Shown here: in pieces, positions 9,092 to 17,371 of the stretch
Position numbering within the stretch: the stretch's first letter is position 1
How the letters are laid out: every line of letters starts with the position of its first letter
NCBI GenBank assembly: GCA_910578645.1
Contig: CAJTQI010000011.1
Span: 32,249-96,248, forward strand
Direction of reading: 5' to 3'
Source: an uncultured Lachnospiraceae bacterium
GTDB taxonomy: Bacteria > Bacillota > Clostridia > Lachnospirales > Lachnospiraceae
DNA: 64,000 bases
The notes under the pieces: generated by a model
Told to the model about the DNA's origin: nothing
Databases searched by the model: none
What the model saw: the letters and a program-made list of their open reading frames with translations, nothing else
Made by a program: the position numbers and the translations under genes

Positions 9092-9215
9092 AATTTAATT
9101 CTCCTCTTCTTCTAACGCTTCTCTGCTTCCTACAGTTCTCTCTGCCCAAACTTTCTTGTGCCAGCTTCATCCTGCCACATTCTGTCTTTGCAGGCAATCT
9201 AATCTGGAAATCCGC

Positions 9216-9362
9216 CTAGAAAAGTCTAGGGGATACGTTCAGCAATGTATACGAATTTCTTCTGAGCACTTCTGCAGAATTATCTTCGTTGGCTACATGC
9301 CCTAAAACAACCAGATTCTTGACAAAGTAATTTTCCACCATCGTCCTCATGTAATTTTTCAT
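9216..9362 (-). CDS. Small peptide, NSYxLLNVSPRFF family (copy 2)
   Basis: A 48-residue paralogue and first gene of operon 1. It begins MKNYMRTMVENYFVKNLVVL and ends NSYTLLNVSPRLF, with Leu in place of the penultimate Phe. The middle (around GHVANEDNSAEVL) differs from copy 1. An AAAGGTG ribosome site precedes ATG 9362. About 80 bp upstream of the ATG lies a promoter with a weak -35, and beyond it the dyad-rich site shared with the other peptide operon. No modifying enzyme, protease or dedicated exporter gene is adjacent. Confidence 0.78.
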   Translation of the reverse strand: MKNYMRTMVENYFVKNLVVLGHVANEDNSAEVLRRNSYTLLNVSPRLF

Positions 9363-9442
9363 GATTAACACCTTTCTTCCTTTCGGATTTGCTTTTCTGA
9401 ACCAGAGATGTTATGATTATCTCTGTTCCGTTTACAATACAT

Positions 9443-9506
9443 AATATACTCCATCCAGACCTTTCCAACTAGATACTTTTTTGACTTATTTTAGGTCAAT
9501 ATTGAC
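9443..9506 (-). promoter_or_regulatory. Regulated promoter of peptide operon 1 with shared dyad site
   Basis: Bases 9481-9506 hold TTGACTT, a five-base spacer, AGGTCAA, then TATTGAC; the last parts also form the perfect palindrome GTCAATATTGAC. Reading on the minus strand, a poor -35 TAGTTG (9471-9466), a 17-base spacer and -10 TATATT (9448-9443) follow about 9 bp downstream. A strong site beside a weak -35 is the usual layout for an activator-dependent promoter. The same arrangement recurs at 11140-11203. The AraC regulator encoded alongside is the natural candidate to bind, by inference. Confidence 0.65.
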
Positions 9507-9531
9507 ATATATGGAATAAAATTACTATAAA
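9502..9531 (+). promoter_or_regulatory. Promoter of the araC-type gene, overlapping the dyad site
   Basis: TTGACA (9502-9507), an 18-base spacer and TATAAA (9526-9531), 30 bp before the ATG. The -35 shares bases with the dyad site at 9481-9506, so a protein bound there would affect both this gene and the divergent peptide operon. Confidence 0.6.
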
Positions 9532-9560
9532 ACCCACTGACAGAAAGGCAAAGTTATCCA

Positions 9561-10403
9561 ATGTACCATAGTTATTATGAGCAGCCCAAGAAAAGCAGCC
9601 CGTTAGGAATCCGCATCCTCTACCAGACGCTGCCGGGTGGATTCAACCCTCTGCACTGGCACGAGACACTGGAAATTTTATATCCGCTTAATGGTGATAT
9701 GAATCTTCTGCTGGACGGTGAGACATACCATCTCCCGAAAAAGAATCTTACCGTAATCGAATCCAGACAGGCACACAGCACACAGATTTACGGCGATACT
9801 GCCATGAACATCTGCATCCATATTTCCAAAGACAAACTCAAAAGCTACTTCCCAGATATCGGGCTGTACCAAATTCAGTGCATTCCCGAGAAAATCCATG
9901 ACGGGAAGTTTCCGGCTTACTATGAAATATGCCAGATGATGTCGCAGCTCACAAAGCTCTATATATCGGAAACGCCTGTGAGCTATCTGGAATCGGAAGG
10001 AATTATCCTACAGGTACTTGCACGACTTCTTCGCCATTTTGGCATACGGGCTAACGACAATACACCGGAATCCGGGCAGTCGTCCAGCGACCGCATCCAC
10101 CAGGTTCTCACCTGGGTGGAAGAACATTACAGCGATACAATCTCCCTGACCGATGTGGCAGACAAACTCTGCATCAGCCGGGAATACTTCTGCCGTCTCT
10201 TCCGCCAGAGTATGGGCATCACATTCCAGGAGTACCTGACCGGTATCAGACTTAACCATGCCTATCAGGACTTGCTCCATACCGATACGCCAATCTCCGA
10301 AGTCATGGAACAAAGCGGATTTACAAACCAGAAGAAATTCAATGCAAGTTTTAAGAAATTGTATGGGCATACGCCCTCTGAAGTGCGTAAACTAGAGCAG
10401 TAA
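9561..10403 (+). CDS. AraC-family regulator, between the two peptide operons
   Basis: A 280-residue AraC/XylS regulator. Residues about 20-100 form a cupin-like sensor with HWHETLEILYPL, and two helix-turn-helix motifs occupy about 185-280 (ISLTDVADKLCISREYFCRLF and SEVMEQSGFTNQKKFNASF, ending in the family signature). Sensors of this type usually bind small ligands, often sugars. It is the only gene on this strand in the cluster and is transcribed divergently from peptide operon 1 out of a shared 200-bp region. It probably controls both peptide operons through the repeated dyad site; this is inferred from position. The gene ends at a bidirectional terminator. Confidence 0.9.
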   Translation: MYHSYYEQPKKSSPLGIRILYQTLPGGFNPLHWHETLEILYPLNGDMNLLLDGETYHLPKKNLTVIESRQAHSTQIYGDTAMNICIHISKDKLKSYFPDIGLYQIQCIPEKIHDGKFPAYYEICQMMSQLTKLYISETPVSYLESEGIILQVLARLLRHFGIRANDNTPESGQSSSDRIHQVLTWVEEHYSDTISLTDVADKLCISREYFCRLFRQSMGITFQEYLTGIRLNHAYQDLLHTDTPISEVMEQSGFTNQKKFNASFKKLYGHTPSEVRKLEQ

Positions 10404-10421
10404 ATTCTTTTATCTAACAAA

Positions 10422-10453
10422 AATAAGCCCTCCGCATACCCGGAAGGCTTATT
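10422..10453. terminator. Bidirectional terminator between araC and peptide operon 2
   Basis: AATAAGCC (10422-10429) pairs with GGCTTATT (10446-10453), with an inner TCCG/CGGA stem. A T-rich tract follows on both strands, ending araC rightwards and the second peptide operon leftwards. Confidence 0.8.
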
Positions 10454-10567
10454 CTATTTCAAAACTATGCATTTTTTATGAGAAACCTTTCTTTTTATTT
10501 TCTTCCTACCGTATACCCTGACGGCTTATACCATATTCCTTAGCTTCCGCCAATTGCTGTTTCTTCT

Positions 10568-10690
10568 TTAGAAGAATCTGGGGGATACGTTCAGTACCGC
10601 ATAGGAATTGTTTCTCATCATCTCGCCGGATTTGTTCTCTGCAACTGCCACAAGGCTCTTCATAACGCTCTTCATATAATTTTTCATCAT
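10568..10690 (-). CDS. Small peptide, NSYAVLNVSPRFF family (copy 3)
   Basis: A 40-residue peptide beginning MMKNYMKSVMKSLVAVAENK and ending NNSYAVLNVSPRFF, with a GAAAGGTG ribosome site. It is the shorter form, lacking about eight central residues of the 48-residue copies. It differs from copy 4 at only three residues and is the last gene of operon 2. Cys-free with no recognisable leader. The C-terminal block matches the other four copies, including the terminal aromatic pair. Confidence 0.78.
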   Translation of the reverse strand: MMKNYMKSVMKSLVAVAENKSGEMMRNNSYAVLNVSPRFF

Positions 10691-10740
10691 TTTACACACC
10701 TTTCTTTTTTATTTTACTTTATTGATTCGTTTCCTAATTC

Positions 10741-10863
10741 TTAGAAGAATCTAGGAGATACATTCAGTACTGCGTAGGAATTGTTTTTTAACATCTCGCC
10801 GGATTTGTTCTCTGCAACTGCCACAAGGCTCTTCATAATGCTCTTCATATAATTTTTCATCAT
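10741..10863 (-). CDS. Small peptide, NSYAVLNVSPRFF family (copy 4)
   Basis: A 40-residue near-duplicate of copy 3, beginning MMKNYMKSIMKSLVAVAENK and ending NNSYAVLNVSPRFF. The differences are conservative (V/I, M/L, R/K), and several third codon positions differ silently, which is the pattern expected of a translated and selected sequence. It is the middle gene of operon 2, with 50-bp gaps on both sides that are nearly identical to each other. Confidence 0.78.
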   Translation of the reverse strand: MMKNYMKSIMKSLVAVAENKSGEMLKNNSYAVLNVSPRFF

Positions 10864-10913
10864 TCTACACACCTTTCTTTTTTATTTTACTTTATTGATT
10901 CGCTTCCTAATTC

Positions 10914-11060
10914 TTAGAAGAATCTAGGGGAAACATTCAACATTGTGTAAGAATTTCTTCTAAGCACTTCTACGGAATTTTCTTTCTTCCCCACATTGCC
11001 AAGAGCAACCAGATTCTTTACGAAATAATTCTCTACCATTGTTCTCATGTGATTTTTCAT
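10914..11060 (-). CDS. Small peptide, NSYxLLNVSPRFF family (copy 5)
   Basis: A 48-residue peptide and first gene of operon 2. It starts MKNHMRTMVENYFVKNLVAL and ends NSYTMLNVSPRFF; the middle (GNVGKKENSVEVL) is closest to copy 2. An AAGGAAGGTG ribosome site precedes ATG 11060. Its 143-bp upstream region, from ribosome site through promoter to the dyad site, is clearly homologous to that of copy 2, so promoter and first gene were duplicated together. Product function unknown. Confidence 0.78.
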   Translation of the reverse strand: MKNHMRTMVENYFVKNLVALGNVGKKENSVEVLRRNSYTMLNVSPRFF

Positions 11061-11139
11061 AATTAACACCTTCCTTTCGAATTTGTTCTCCCCCGTCCCG
11101 GAAATCTTTTTGTTTATCTCCGTTCCGTTTACAATACAG

Positions 11140-11203
11140 AGCATACTCCATAACAACGATATCAACAAGATACTTTTTTGACTTGTTTTAAGTCAATATT
11201 GAC
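11140..11203 (-). promoter_or_regulatory. Regulated promoter of peptide operon 2 with shared dyad site
   Basis: Bases 11178-11203 hold TTGACTT, a five-base spacer, AAGTCAA, then TATTGAC, differing from the operon 1 site at only two of 26 positions. On the minus strand the -35 is TTGTTG (11168-11163), then 17 bases, then -10 TATGCT (11145-11140). The -10 is poor, again suggesting need for an activator at the adjoining site. Confidence 0.65.
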
Positions 11204-11230
11204 AACAAAACAAGTGGAGGAAGCTCTTAT

Positions 11231-11323
11231 AAAAAAAGTTGGCCCGGCGGCCAACTTTGCAAGAATTTGCCCTGCAAATTCTTGTTGGCATCTCACTACA
11301 CTATGGCGTACTTTCCCATAGGG
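11231..11323. repeat. Dispersed double-hairpin repeat, copy A
   Basis: A 93-bp element made of AAGTTGGCC-CGGC-GGCCAACTT, then CAAGAATTTGC-CCT-GCAAATTCTTG, then a conserved tail ending in GGCGTACTTTCC. A second copy with a handful of differences lies at 25872-25965 in the same orientation. Non-coding; resembles small bacterial REP- or MITE-type sequences. Confidence 0.8.
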
Positions 11324-11331
11324 TAAAAGGA

Positions 11332-11367
11332 AACCGCCGTAATACTTTAAAGCATTACGGCGGTTCT
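11332..11367. terminator. Terminator after the GH38 gene
   Basis: AACCGCCGTAAT pairs with ATTACGGCGGTT around a short loop, about 50 bp past the GH38 stop; it ends the glycan-use gene set. Confidence 0.8.
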
Positions 11368-11416
11368 TCCAAATAATAAATTTTTATAAATTTTTACCGA
11401 ACTTTATCAATATCAT

Positions 11417-14400
11417 TTATTTGATTTCAAACAGTAATGTCCGTATTTCGTACGGGCGCACCGTAAGCTGCACGGCGCCGCTCTGGAATTCACTGATTGG
11501 ACGTTCCATCAAATCACTCTCAGCCCAAGCCGTGTAACCAAAGGATGTTGTAACTTCCACTTGCTGGCGTGCCCCTGCAAATTCATGCAGACGTACAACA
11601 AGATATTTGCCATCCTCGGATTTCTTCACCGCATCAATCTCCACATTGCGGTTGTCAACCGTAAGGAAGCTCTTTCCGGACATTGGACTCTTACCTTCAT
11701 AAACGTCCATCGGATTATTCAGCGCATAAGCTGCCTCTACCACGCCGCCTTCCACGAAATCACCTGCATGCGGGAACAGGGAGTATGTGAAAATATGCAT
11801 ACCCTGGTCCTGCTCATAATCCGGATTAACAGCCGATTTTAAGAGGGTAATGCGAAGTACGTTATCTTTGACATCATAGCCATACTTACAGTCATTTAAG
11901 AGTGCCACACCGTAATCATGCTCTGACAAATCTGCAAACCTGTGTCCAACCGACTCGAACCTCGCCTGGTCCCAACTGGTGTTCCAGTGGTTCGGACGAC
12001 GGACATTACCATACTGGATATCATAGGTCGCATAGGTTGTACGCACGTCAACCGGGAAGGCTGCTTTCAAAAGCTGCTGACGCTCATGGAAATCTACTTC
12101 TGTCTGGAAGTCAATGCGCCTATTGTCACTGTATAGAACAACATCCTGACGAATCACGGAATGTCCATACTTCCATTCCATGTGCAGTGTCAGCCGAAGC
12201 GGCCCGCACTGTGTCACTTCAAACGCTGTCAATTCCGTAATCTCACGCATCTTCTGCTGATAAAACAAATCGATATCCCATGCTTCAAAGTTCATAGGCT
12301 TGTCTTCAAACATCTGCAACACATTGCCGCGCTCACCGGCCGCCAGCACTTCTCTCTTCTCCACACGGTCGTAGATACGTGAAATCTGGCCTGCTTCATT
12401 GAAGGAAAGCAGATAGTAAGGCGTCTGTACTTCACGGTCTTTTATGGTAAACACATCCTGCTTCGCTTCCTGTTTTCCTTCGGAATGCGCCGCATACAGT
12501 GTCTTACATCCCATGGCAGGCACATCACGCACCAGGATATACTGCTTACCATCCGCCGCCTGGGACAGGCAAAGCTCCTTGTTCTCGTCACAGTAGCAGA
12601 TACCGTCCTTTGCAGGCACTTCAACAAGCCCGTCCATGGTCCAGCCGGAATCGTTGTACACCGTCACCGCATCCTCTTTTACAACTGACTGCTGTACTGC
12701 CCTGTCTACCACTTCATCCGCAATCTGCTGAATCTGCTCGTAATCCTTCTTGGAATCTTCATATACCTCACGGATAGAGGAGCCTGGTATAATATCATGG
12801 AACTGGTTAACTAAAATCAGCTCCCATCCTTCTGTCAAAGTCTCCTGCTCTGCCGCCGCCAAACTGCCCTTCTCCAACGCCGCCATGGCTGTCATCCACT
12901 CTGCCTTGCGGTATAACTGCTCCATCTTACGGTTCATGCGCTTATTATGGGCGTGGCTTGTGTAAGTGCCGCGGTGATACTCCAGATACAGCTCACCGTC
13001 CCATGTATGCACATACTGGTCCGTATTTGCGAAAGTCTCTTTCAATTCCTCAAAATAGTCCCCTGCCTTAGTCGTTCTCACATTGGGAACGCCCGGAACC
13101 TTGTCAAGCCTGCGCCTGTATTCAAGCATATCCCTGTTTACACCGCCACCGCCATCGCCGTAGCCATAGGAAATGAGGATATCTTTATTTACTGCCTTCT
13201 CACGGTAAGCTTTCCAGGAACCAAGCACTGTCTCAGGAGTAAGCTTTCCGTTATAAGTATAGAACCAACAGTCAGGCGAAGGCTCCAGTGTAGTGATAAA
13301 ATGCGTCATAATCTCGGAGCCGTCCAGACCTTTCCACCGGAAGGTATCATGGGGCATACGGTTATACTGGCTCCAACTGATTTTGGTTGTCATAAACAAT
13401 TCAATGCCGGACTTTTTCAGAATCTGGGGCAATGCCCAGGAATAGCCGAAAACATCGGGCAGCCACAGGAAGGTAGGCTCCTTGCCGAACTCTTCCAACA
13501 TGAATTTCCTGCCTAACAAAAACTGCCTTGTCAGAGACTCGCCGCTTGTCAGGTTACAGTCTGCCTCGACCCACATACCGCCGTCCGGCTCCCAACGTCC
13601 TTCTTTTACGCGCTTTTTGATTTCCTCATAAATCTCCGGGAACTCTTCCTTCACATATTTGTAAAGCTGCGGCTGTGTCTGTAAGAAATAATATTCCGGG
13701 AAAAGCTCCATCAGGCGTAGTACTGTGGCAAAGGAACGTGACGCCTTCTCCTTAGTATGTTTCAACTGCCAGAGCCATGCCATATCAATATGTGTATGCC
13801 CAACACCGGAAATTGTAACCAAGGAATGCTTATCCATCGCATCCACTTGTTCGTTCAGCTTCTTGTCGGCCTCCGCAACAGACTCATAGAATCTCTCACT
13901 GCCAGGCTCCGACCAGTCAACCAAAAGAAATGCGTTATCCAATGCGCCCCGAAGTTCATAAGCAACCGGGTCATCCTCGTCGAGCTGCATAATCGTCTCA
14001 AGCATCACCGTGCTCAGATAATACAAATCATCTGTAGCCTCGTCAAGCCATGCCAAATCCGCTCTCTGGAATTTATGCTCCTGCTCGGTGGGCACACCGC
14101 CGCCCTCCAGCCCCGACCAAAAACGGAATGTCAAGGCAATCTCTTTACCATACATTGTCTCCGGGAAGAAAACCTCTTTATGATTTTCGTCCACTCCTTG
14201 GTAAGGCTTTCCGTCCAGATAACACATAGCCTCGAAACTACCGCCTTTATCTTTACCTATATTTCCGAAATTGAAAACACCTACTGCACGGCGTCCCTTC
14301 CATTCTCCGGGAATTTGTACCTTACGCGCCAGCCAAAGGTAGCGGTTGCGCCCAAGCCAATGTGTACCTGTTTTTACACAGTCCCATGTCTCATCGGGCG

Positions 14401-14539
14401 TTGGGACAGGCGGATTGACAGGCGCCGGGTCCGCATCAGTTACCTGGAACTCAGGCAGTGTTATAATGTCACGGTAACGGAATGTTGCGATTTCCTGAAT
14501 CCGTTTTTCTAATTTTTGGTTTGTAAAAAACATGTCCAT
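11417..14539 (-). CDS. Alpha-mannosidase, GH38
   Basis: A 1040-residue cytoplasmic GH38 enzyme, full length, with no signal peptide. An N-terminal beta-rich region (1-240) precedes the catalytic barrel, which carries the zinc-site motif GVGHTHIDMAWLW near residue 255, EADCNLTSGESL and the nucleophile Asp in FLWLPDVFGYS near 365. The mid helical region includes LVNQFHDIIPGSS (a zinc-binding His-Asp pair), and a long beta-sandwich C-terminus follows. It should remove alpha-mannose from imported oligosaccharides or glycan fragments. It is the last gene of the locus after GH31 and GH13, with a ribosome site AAGAAAGGA and a strong terminator downstream. Confidence 0.93.
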   Translation of the reverse strand: MDMFFTNQKLEKRIQEIATFRYRDIITLPEFQVTDADPAPVNPPVPTPDETWDCVKTGTHWLGRNRYLWLARKVQIPGEWKGRRAVGVFNFGNIGKDKGGSFEAMCYLDGKPYQGVDENHKEVFFPETMYGKEIALTFRFWSGLEGGGVPTEQEHKFQRADLAWLDEATDDLYYLSTVMLETIMQLDEDDPVAYELRGALDNAFLLVDWSEPGSERFYESVAEADKKLNEQVDAMDKHSLVTISGVGHTHIDMAWLWQLKHTKEKASRSFATVLRLMELFPEYYFLQTQPQLYKYVKEEFPEIYEEIKKRVKEGRWEPDGGMWVEADCNLTSGESLTRQFLLGRKFMLEEFGKEPTFLWLPDVFGYSWALPQILKKSGIELFMTTKISWSQYNRMPHDTFRWKGLDGSEIMTHFITTLEPSPDCWFYTYNGKLTPETVLGSWKAYREKAVNKDILISYGYGDGGGGVNRDMLEYRRRLDKVPGVPNVRTTKAGDYFEELKETFANTDQYVHTWDGELYLEYHRGTYTSHAHNKRMNRKMEQLYRKAEWMTAMAALEKGSLAAAEQETLTEGWELILVNQFHDIIPGSSIREVYEDSKKDYEQIQQIADEVVDRAVQQSVVKEDAVTVYNDSGWTMDGLVEVPAKDGICYCDENKELCLSQAADGKQYILVRDVPAMGCKTLYAAHSEGKQEAKQDVFTIKDREVQTPYYLLSFNEAGQISRIYDRVEKREVLAAGERGNVLQMFEDKPMNFEAWDIDLFYQQKMREITELTAFEVTQCGPLRLTLHMEWKYGHSVIRQDVVLYSDNRRIDFQTEVDFHERQQLLKAAFPVDVRTTYATYDIQYGNVRRPNHWNTSWDQARFESVGHRFADLSEHDYGVALLNDCKYGYDVKDNVLRITLLKSAVNPDYEQDQGMHIFTYSLFPHAGDFVEGGVVEAAYALNNPMDVYEGKSPMSGKSFLTVDNRNVEIDAVKKSEDGKYLVVRLHEFAGARQQVEVTTSFGYTAWAESDLMERPISEFQSGAVQLTVRPYEIRTLLFEIK

Positions 14540-14832
14540 AGAAAGATTCCTTTCTTATATATATTTTTCTTTATATAACATGACCCACCGTAGAGATTCT
14601 TATGTTCCATTTTTCTAAATTTTCACCGTCCATGCCGACTCCGCAGGTAAAACCACTGCATCAGCCTGCGAAACCACTCTTCCGGCTGCCAATCTATCTG
14701 TATAAAACATAAAAATCAAAGGTGGGCCACATCAATATCCTATATTTATATCGTTACTCTATTCTTTCTGTTACAACCCTACTCACCTAATCCGAATCTG
14801 CGGAAATAGTAGAGACCGGCCGCTGCCTGCCG

Positions 14833-17250
14833 TCAACCCTGGTATGCAGTCACAATCTCCAATAATGCTCCGTGCAGTGCAGCATCTAATTCCATAGCCT
14901 GTAATTCTCCGGCCAGAATATTCAGATTATCTTTCTGCTTACTCATCAGCGCAAAAAGGACTTCCTTATCCGTAAAGCCGATTTCTGCCATATTCAACAG
15001 GTTGTCTACCTGTTCAATCACAGGATTGCCGGCAATCTTAGCATCTTCGGGAAGACGGATTTCAATCGTCTCATCTGCCGCCACGTCCGCAAGTTTAATA
15101 CAAAGTTCATGTCCCTTCGCACAGTAGCTAACTTGAGCATTAACCTCACTGCCATCCTTAAGCACAACAGCCTCTGCAGCCGTACTTCCAAGAATACGGA
15201 TACAATAAGCGCGTTTTGCAGGAACAAGTTTGGCATTTCCTTCCACCGGACGCACAAAGAACGCTTTCTTGTCTCCCCATGACAATTCCATAGGAGTCTT
15301 CGCACAATCCCCCTGCTCATAAGCACATGAAACGTTATCGTCCTCGTAGAGAGTAAAGGCACCGTCAGCTCCGGCATATACCCTGATATCAAGACGCTCC
15401 GGGTTCTTCTCAACTTCCTTGGCACTAATCTGGTCTGTCATAGGAAGAATCGCACCCGCATGCGCAAGAACCGGTATCTGGGATAACGGACGGTACAATT
15501 CCATCGTGCGGCCGCCTTCATACACGGTTCCGGTGAAGAAGTCAAACCATAAGCCTTCCGGCAGCCATGCGGTAACTTTCGCAAGACGTACGCTAGGCAG
15601 ACGCTTCGTGGTCACAGGCGCTACTATCAGTTCCGTGCCGAACAAGTACTGGTTAGGTGTCTTATAAGATGCAAAATCATCCGGCGCAATATAGTACATC
15701 GGCTGACAAAGCGGCTCGTCATCTTTCCATGCACGATAGTTCATCGTGTACAAATATGGAACCATACGGTGGCGCAGACGCAAGAACTCACTCATCACAT
15801 GGTTTGCCTCCATACTGAATTTCCAAGGCTCTTTGCCGCTGAATCTACTGTTGCTGCTGTGCAGACGGTTAATCGGTGAGAATACGCCATACTGATACCA
15901 ACGTACTTCAAGTTCCTCGTCCCTGTATCCCATCATATGCCCGCCGATATCATGGCTCCACCAACCATAACCGATATTGGATGCCGTATTTGTAAAATAA
16001 GGCTGGAAATCCAGGGAATCCCAGGTAATATGCGTATCACCGGAGAACCCTATCGGGTAACGGTGGGAGCCAGGCCCTGCATAACGAGAGAATGTCATCG
16101 GTCTCTTGCCGTCTCTGCCGCTGTCTAAATAATGGAAATGGTTTAACATCCACAGCGGGTCTAATCCTTCTACCTTCGTGTTAGTTCCTTGCTGCCAGTC
16201 AAGCCACCAGAAATCCACACCTTCTTCTTCCATTGGATGATGTATCTTCTCGAAATAAACATCCAGGAATTTCGGGTCAGCAATGTCAAAGTTCACCGGC
16301 TCTTCCTTGGACATATCTACACCCATCTCCTGCGCCACAGCAGGATAGCAATCTTCATAACCACGGATTCCGTCGGCCGGATGCACATTCAGCGTAGTCT
16401 TCATACCACGGTCATGCAGCTTCTGCAGGAAACGTTTCGGGTCAGGGAAGAAATCTTTGTTCCATGTATAACCTGTCCAACCAGAACCATATTTCGGGTC
16501 GATTTCCACAAGATGCCAGTCCATATCGATAACAGCTACCGTAAAAGGAATCTGTGCGCCGTCGAAGCGCTCCATCAGCTCCATGTAGGATTCTTCCGTA
16601 TACTGATAGTAACGGCTCCACCAGTTACCGAGTGCAAATCTGGGAAGCATAGGCGTCTTGCCACACAGATAATAGAAATCTTTCAATGCCCCTAAATAAT
16701 CATGTCCGTAACCAAAGAAGTATAAATCATGCGTACCCTTTTTCCTGGGCGCCACGAAACCGTCGTCCGTCAGTAGCAGCGAAGAAGAATCATCAAGTAC
16801 GGCATAGCCGCTGCGGGACATAATACCGTCTTCCAGTTCACATGCGCCGTTTACCATATCAAGCGTACGCGCCGTACCTTTCAGGTTCAACTGCAAGCCT
16901 TCCGGCTCCTCGGTCTCCCCAAAATACCATGTCCTGGAAAAATAAGATACATTTACACCCAGACATTTACAGGACAGTCCATGGCTTGTAAATTTCTGTT
17001 TGTCATAATTTAACTGTATATGCTCTGTCATGAGCTGCAGCTCATCATCGGTCTCCTTGAGCTGATAAGTTACCTCAGGAAAATCCCTGTTTAAGACTGT
17101 CTGTGTAGCAGCGTCATTAAAAACGCCGTCTTCACTGTACTCAAGACGAAGCAGACGGGAAGTCAGCACCGTAATACGGTAGCAATCGCCCTGGATAATA
17201 TTACCGGCACAGGCAGCCGGATGTGTCTCAATTTTCATGTGGTCTTTCAT
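14833..17250 (-). CDS. Alpha-glucosidase-like enzyme, GH31
   Basis: An 805-residue GH31 enzyme without signal peptide. An N-terminal galactose-mutarotase-like domain precedes the barrel. VAVIDMDWH lies near residue 245, the nucleophile Asp is in FWWLDWQQGT near 350, the acid/base Asp is in FSGDTHITWDS near 405, and the beta-sandwich C-terminus begins near 540. It releases alpha-linked sugars, probably glucose, from the non-reducing end; GH31 also contains xylosidases and galactosidases, so the substrate is unproven. I chose ATG 17250 because GAGGGA precedes it; an ATG at 17262 has no good ribosome site. A 290-bp gap with no evident gene separates it from GH38. Confidence 0.9.
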   Translation of the reverse strand: MKDHMKIETHPAACAGNIIQGDCYRITVLTSRLLRLEYSEDGVFNDAATQTVLNRDFPEVTYQLKETDDELQLMTEHIQLNYDKQKFTSHGLSCKCLGVNVSYFSRTWYFGETEEPEGLQLNLKGTARTLDMVNGACELEDGIMSRSGYAVLDDSSSLLLTDDGFVAPRKKGTHDLYFFGYGHDYLGALKDFYYLCGKTPMLPRFALGNWWSRYYQYTEESYMELMERFDGAQIPFTVAVIDMDWHLVEIDPKYGSGWTGYTWNKDFFPDPKRFLQKLHDRGMKTTLNVHPADGIRGYEDCYPAVAQEMGVDMSKEEPVNFDIADPKFLDVYFEKIHHPMEEEGVDFWWLDWQQGTNTKVEGLDPLWMLNHFHYLDSGRDGKRPMTFSRYAGPGSHRYPIGFSGDTHITWDSLDFQPYFTNTASNIGYGWWSHDIGGHMMGYRDEELEVRWYQYGVFSPINRLHSSNSRFSGKEPWKFSMEANHVMSEFLRLRHRMVPYLYTMNYRAWKDDEPLCQPMYYIAPDDFASYKTPNQYLFGTELIVAPVTTKRLPSVRLAKVTAWLPEGLWFDFFTGTVYEGGRTMELYRPLSQIPVLAHAGAILPMTDQISAKEVEKNPERLDIRVYAGADGAFTLYEDDNVSCAYEQGDCAKTPMELSWGDKKAFFVRPVEGNAKLVPAKRAYCIRILGSTAAEAVVLKDGSEVNAQVSYCAKGHELCIKLADVAADETIEIRLPEDAKIAGNPVIEQVDNLLNMAEIGFTDKEVLFALMSKQKDNLNILAGELQAMELDAALHGALLEIVTAYQG

Positions 17251-17371
17251 TATTTCCCTCATTTCTGTACTGCTTTTATCATCATTCTATCAAGCATATT
17301 GAAGGGGATTATGACCGGCAGCACACAGCCATAATCCGCAGTCAATATATTTCTTCCCGGCATCCACCAGG

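Larger units (their letters stand above)
10568..10913 (-). repeat. Tandem duplication of a 173-bp peptide-gene unit
   Basis: Bases 10568-10740 and 10741-10913 are two nearly identical 173-bp units, each made of one 41-codon peptide gene plus a 50-bp leader carrying the ribosome site. This is a recent tandem gene duplication inside operon 2. Confidence 0.85.

Noticed and set aside
9015..9197. Longer basic reading frame overlapping peptide copy 1
   Set aside because: It is out of frame with the conserved peptide, has no homologue among the other copies and only overlaps its coding bases.
10480..10567. KKKQQLAEAKEYGISRQGIR-like frame just after peptide copy 3
   Set aside because: Looks protein-like but has no start codon or ribosome site and directly follows the copy 3 stop; probably chance.
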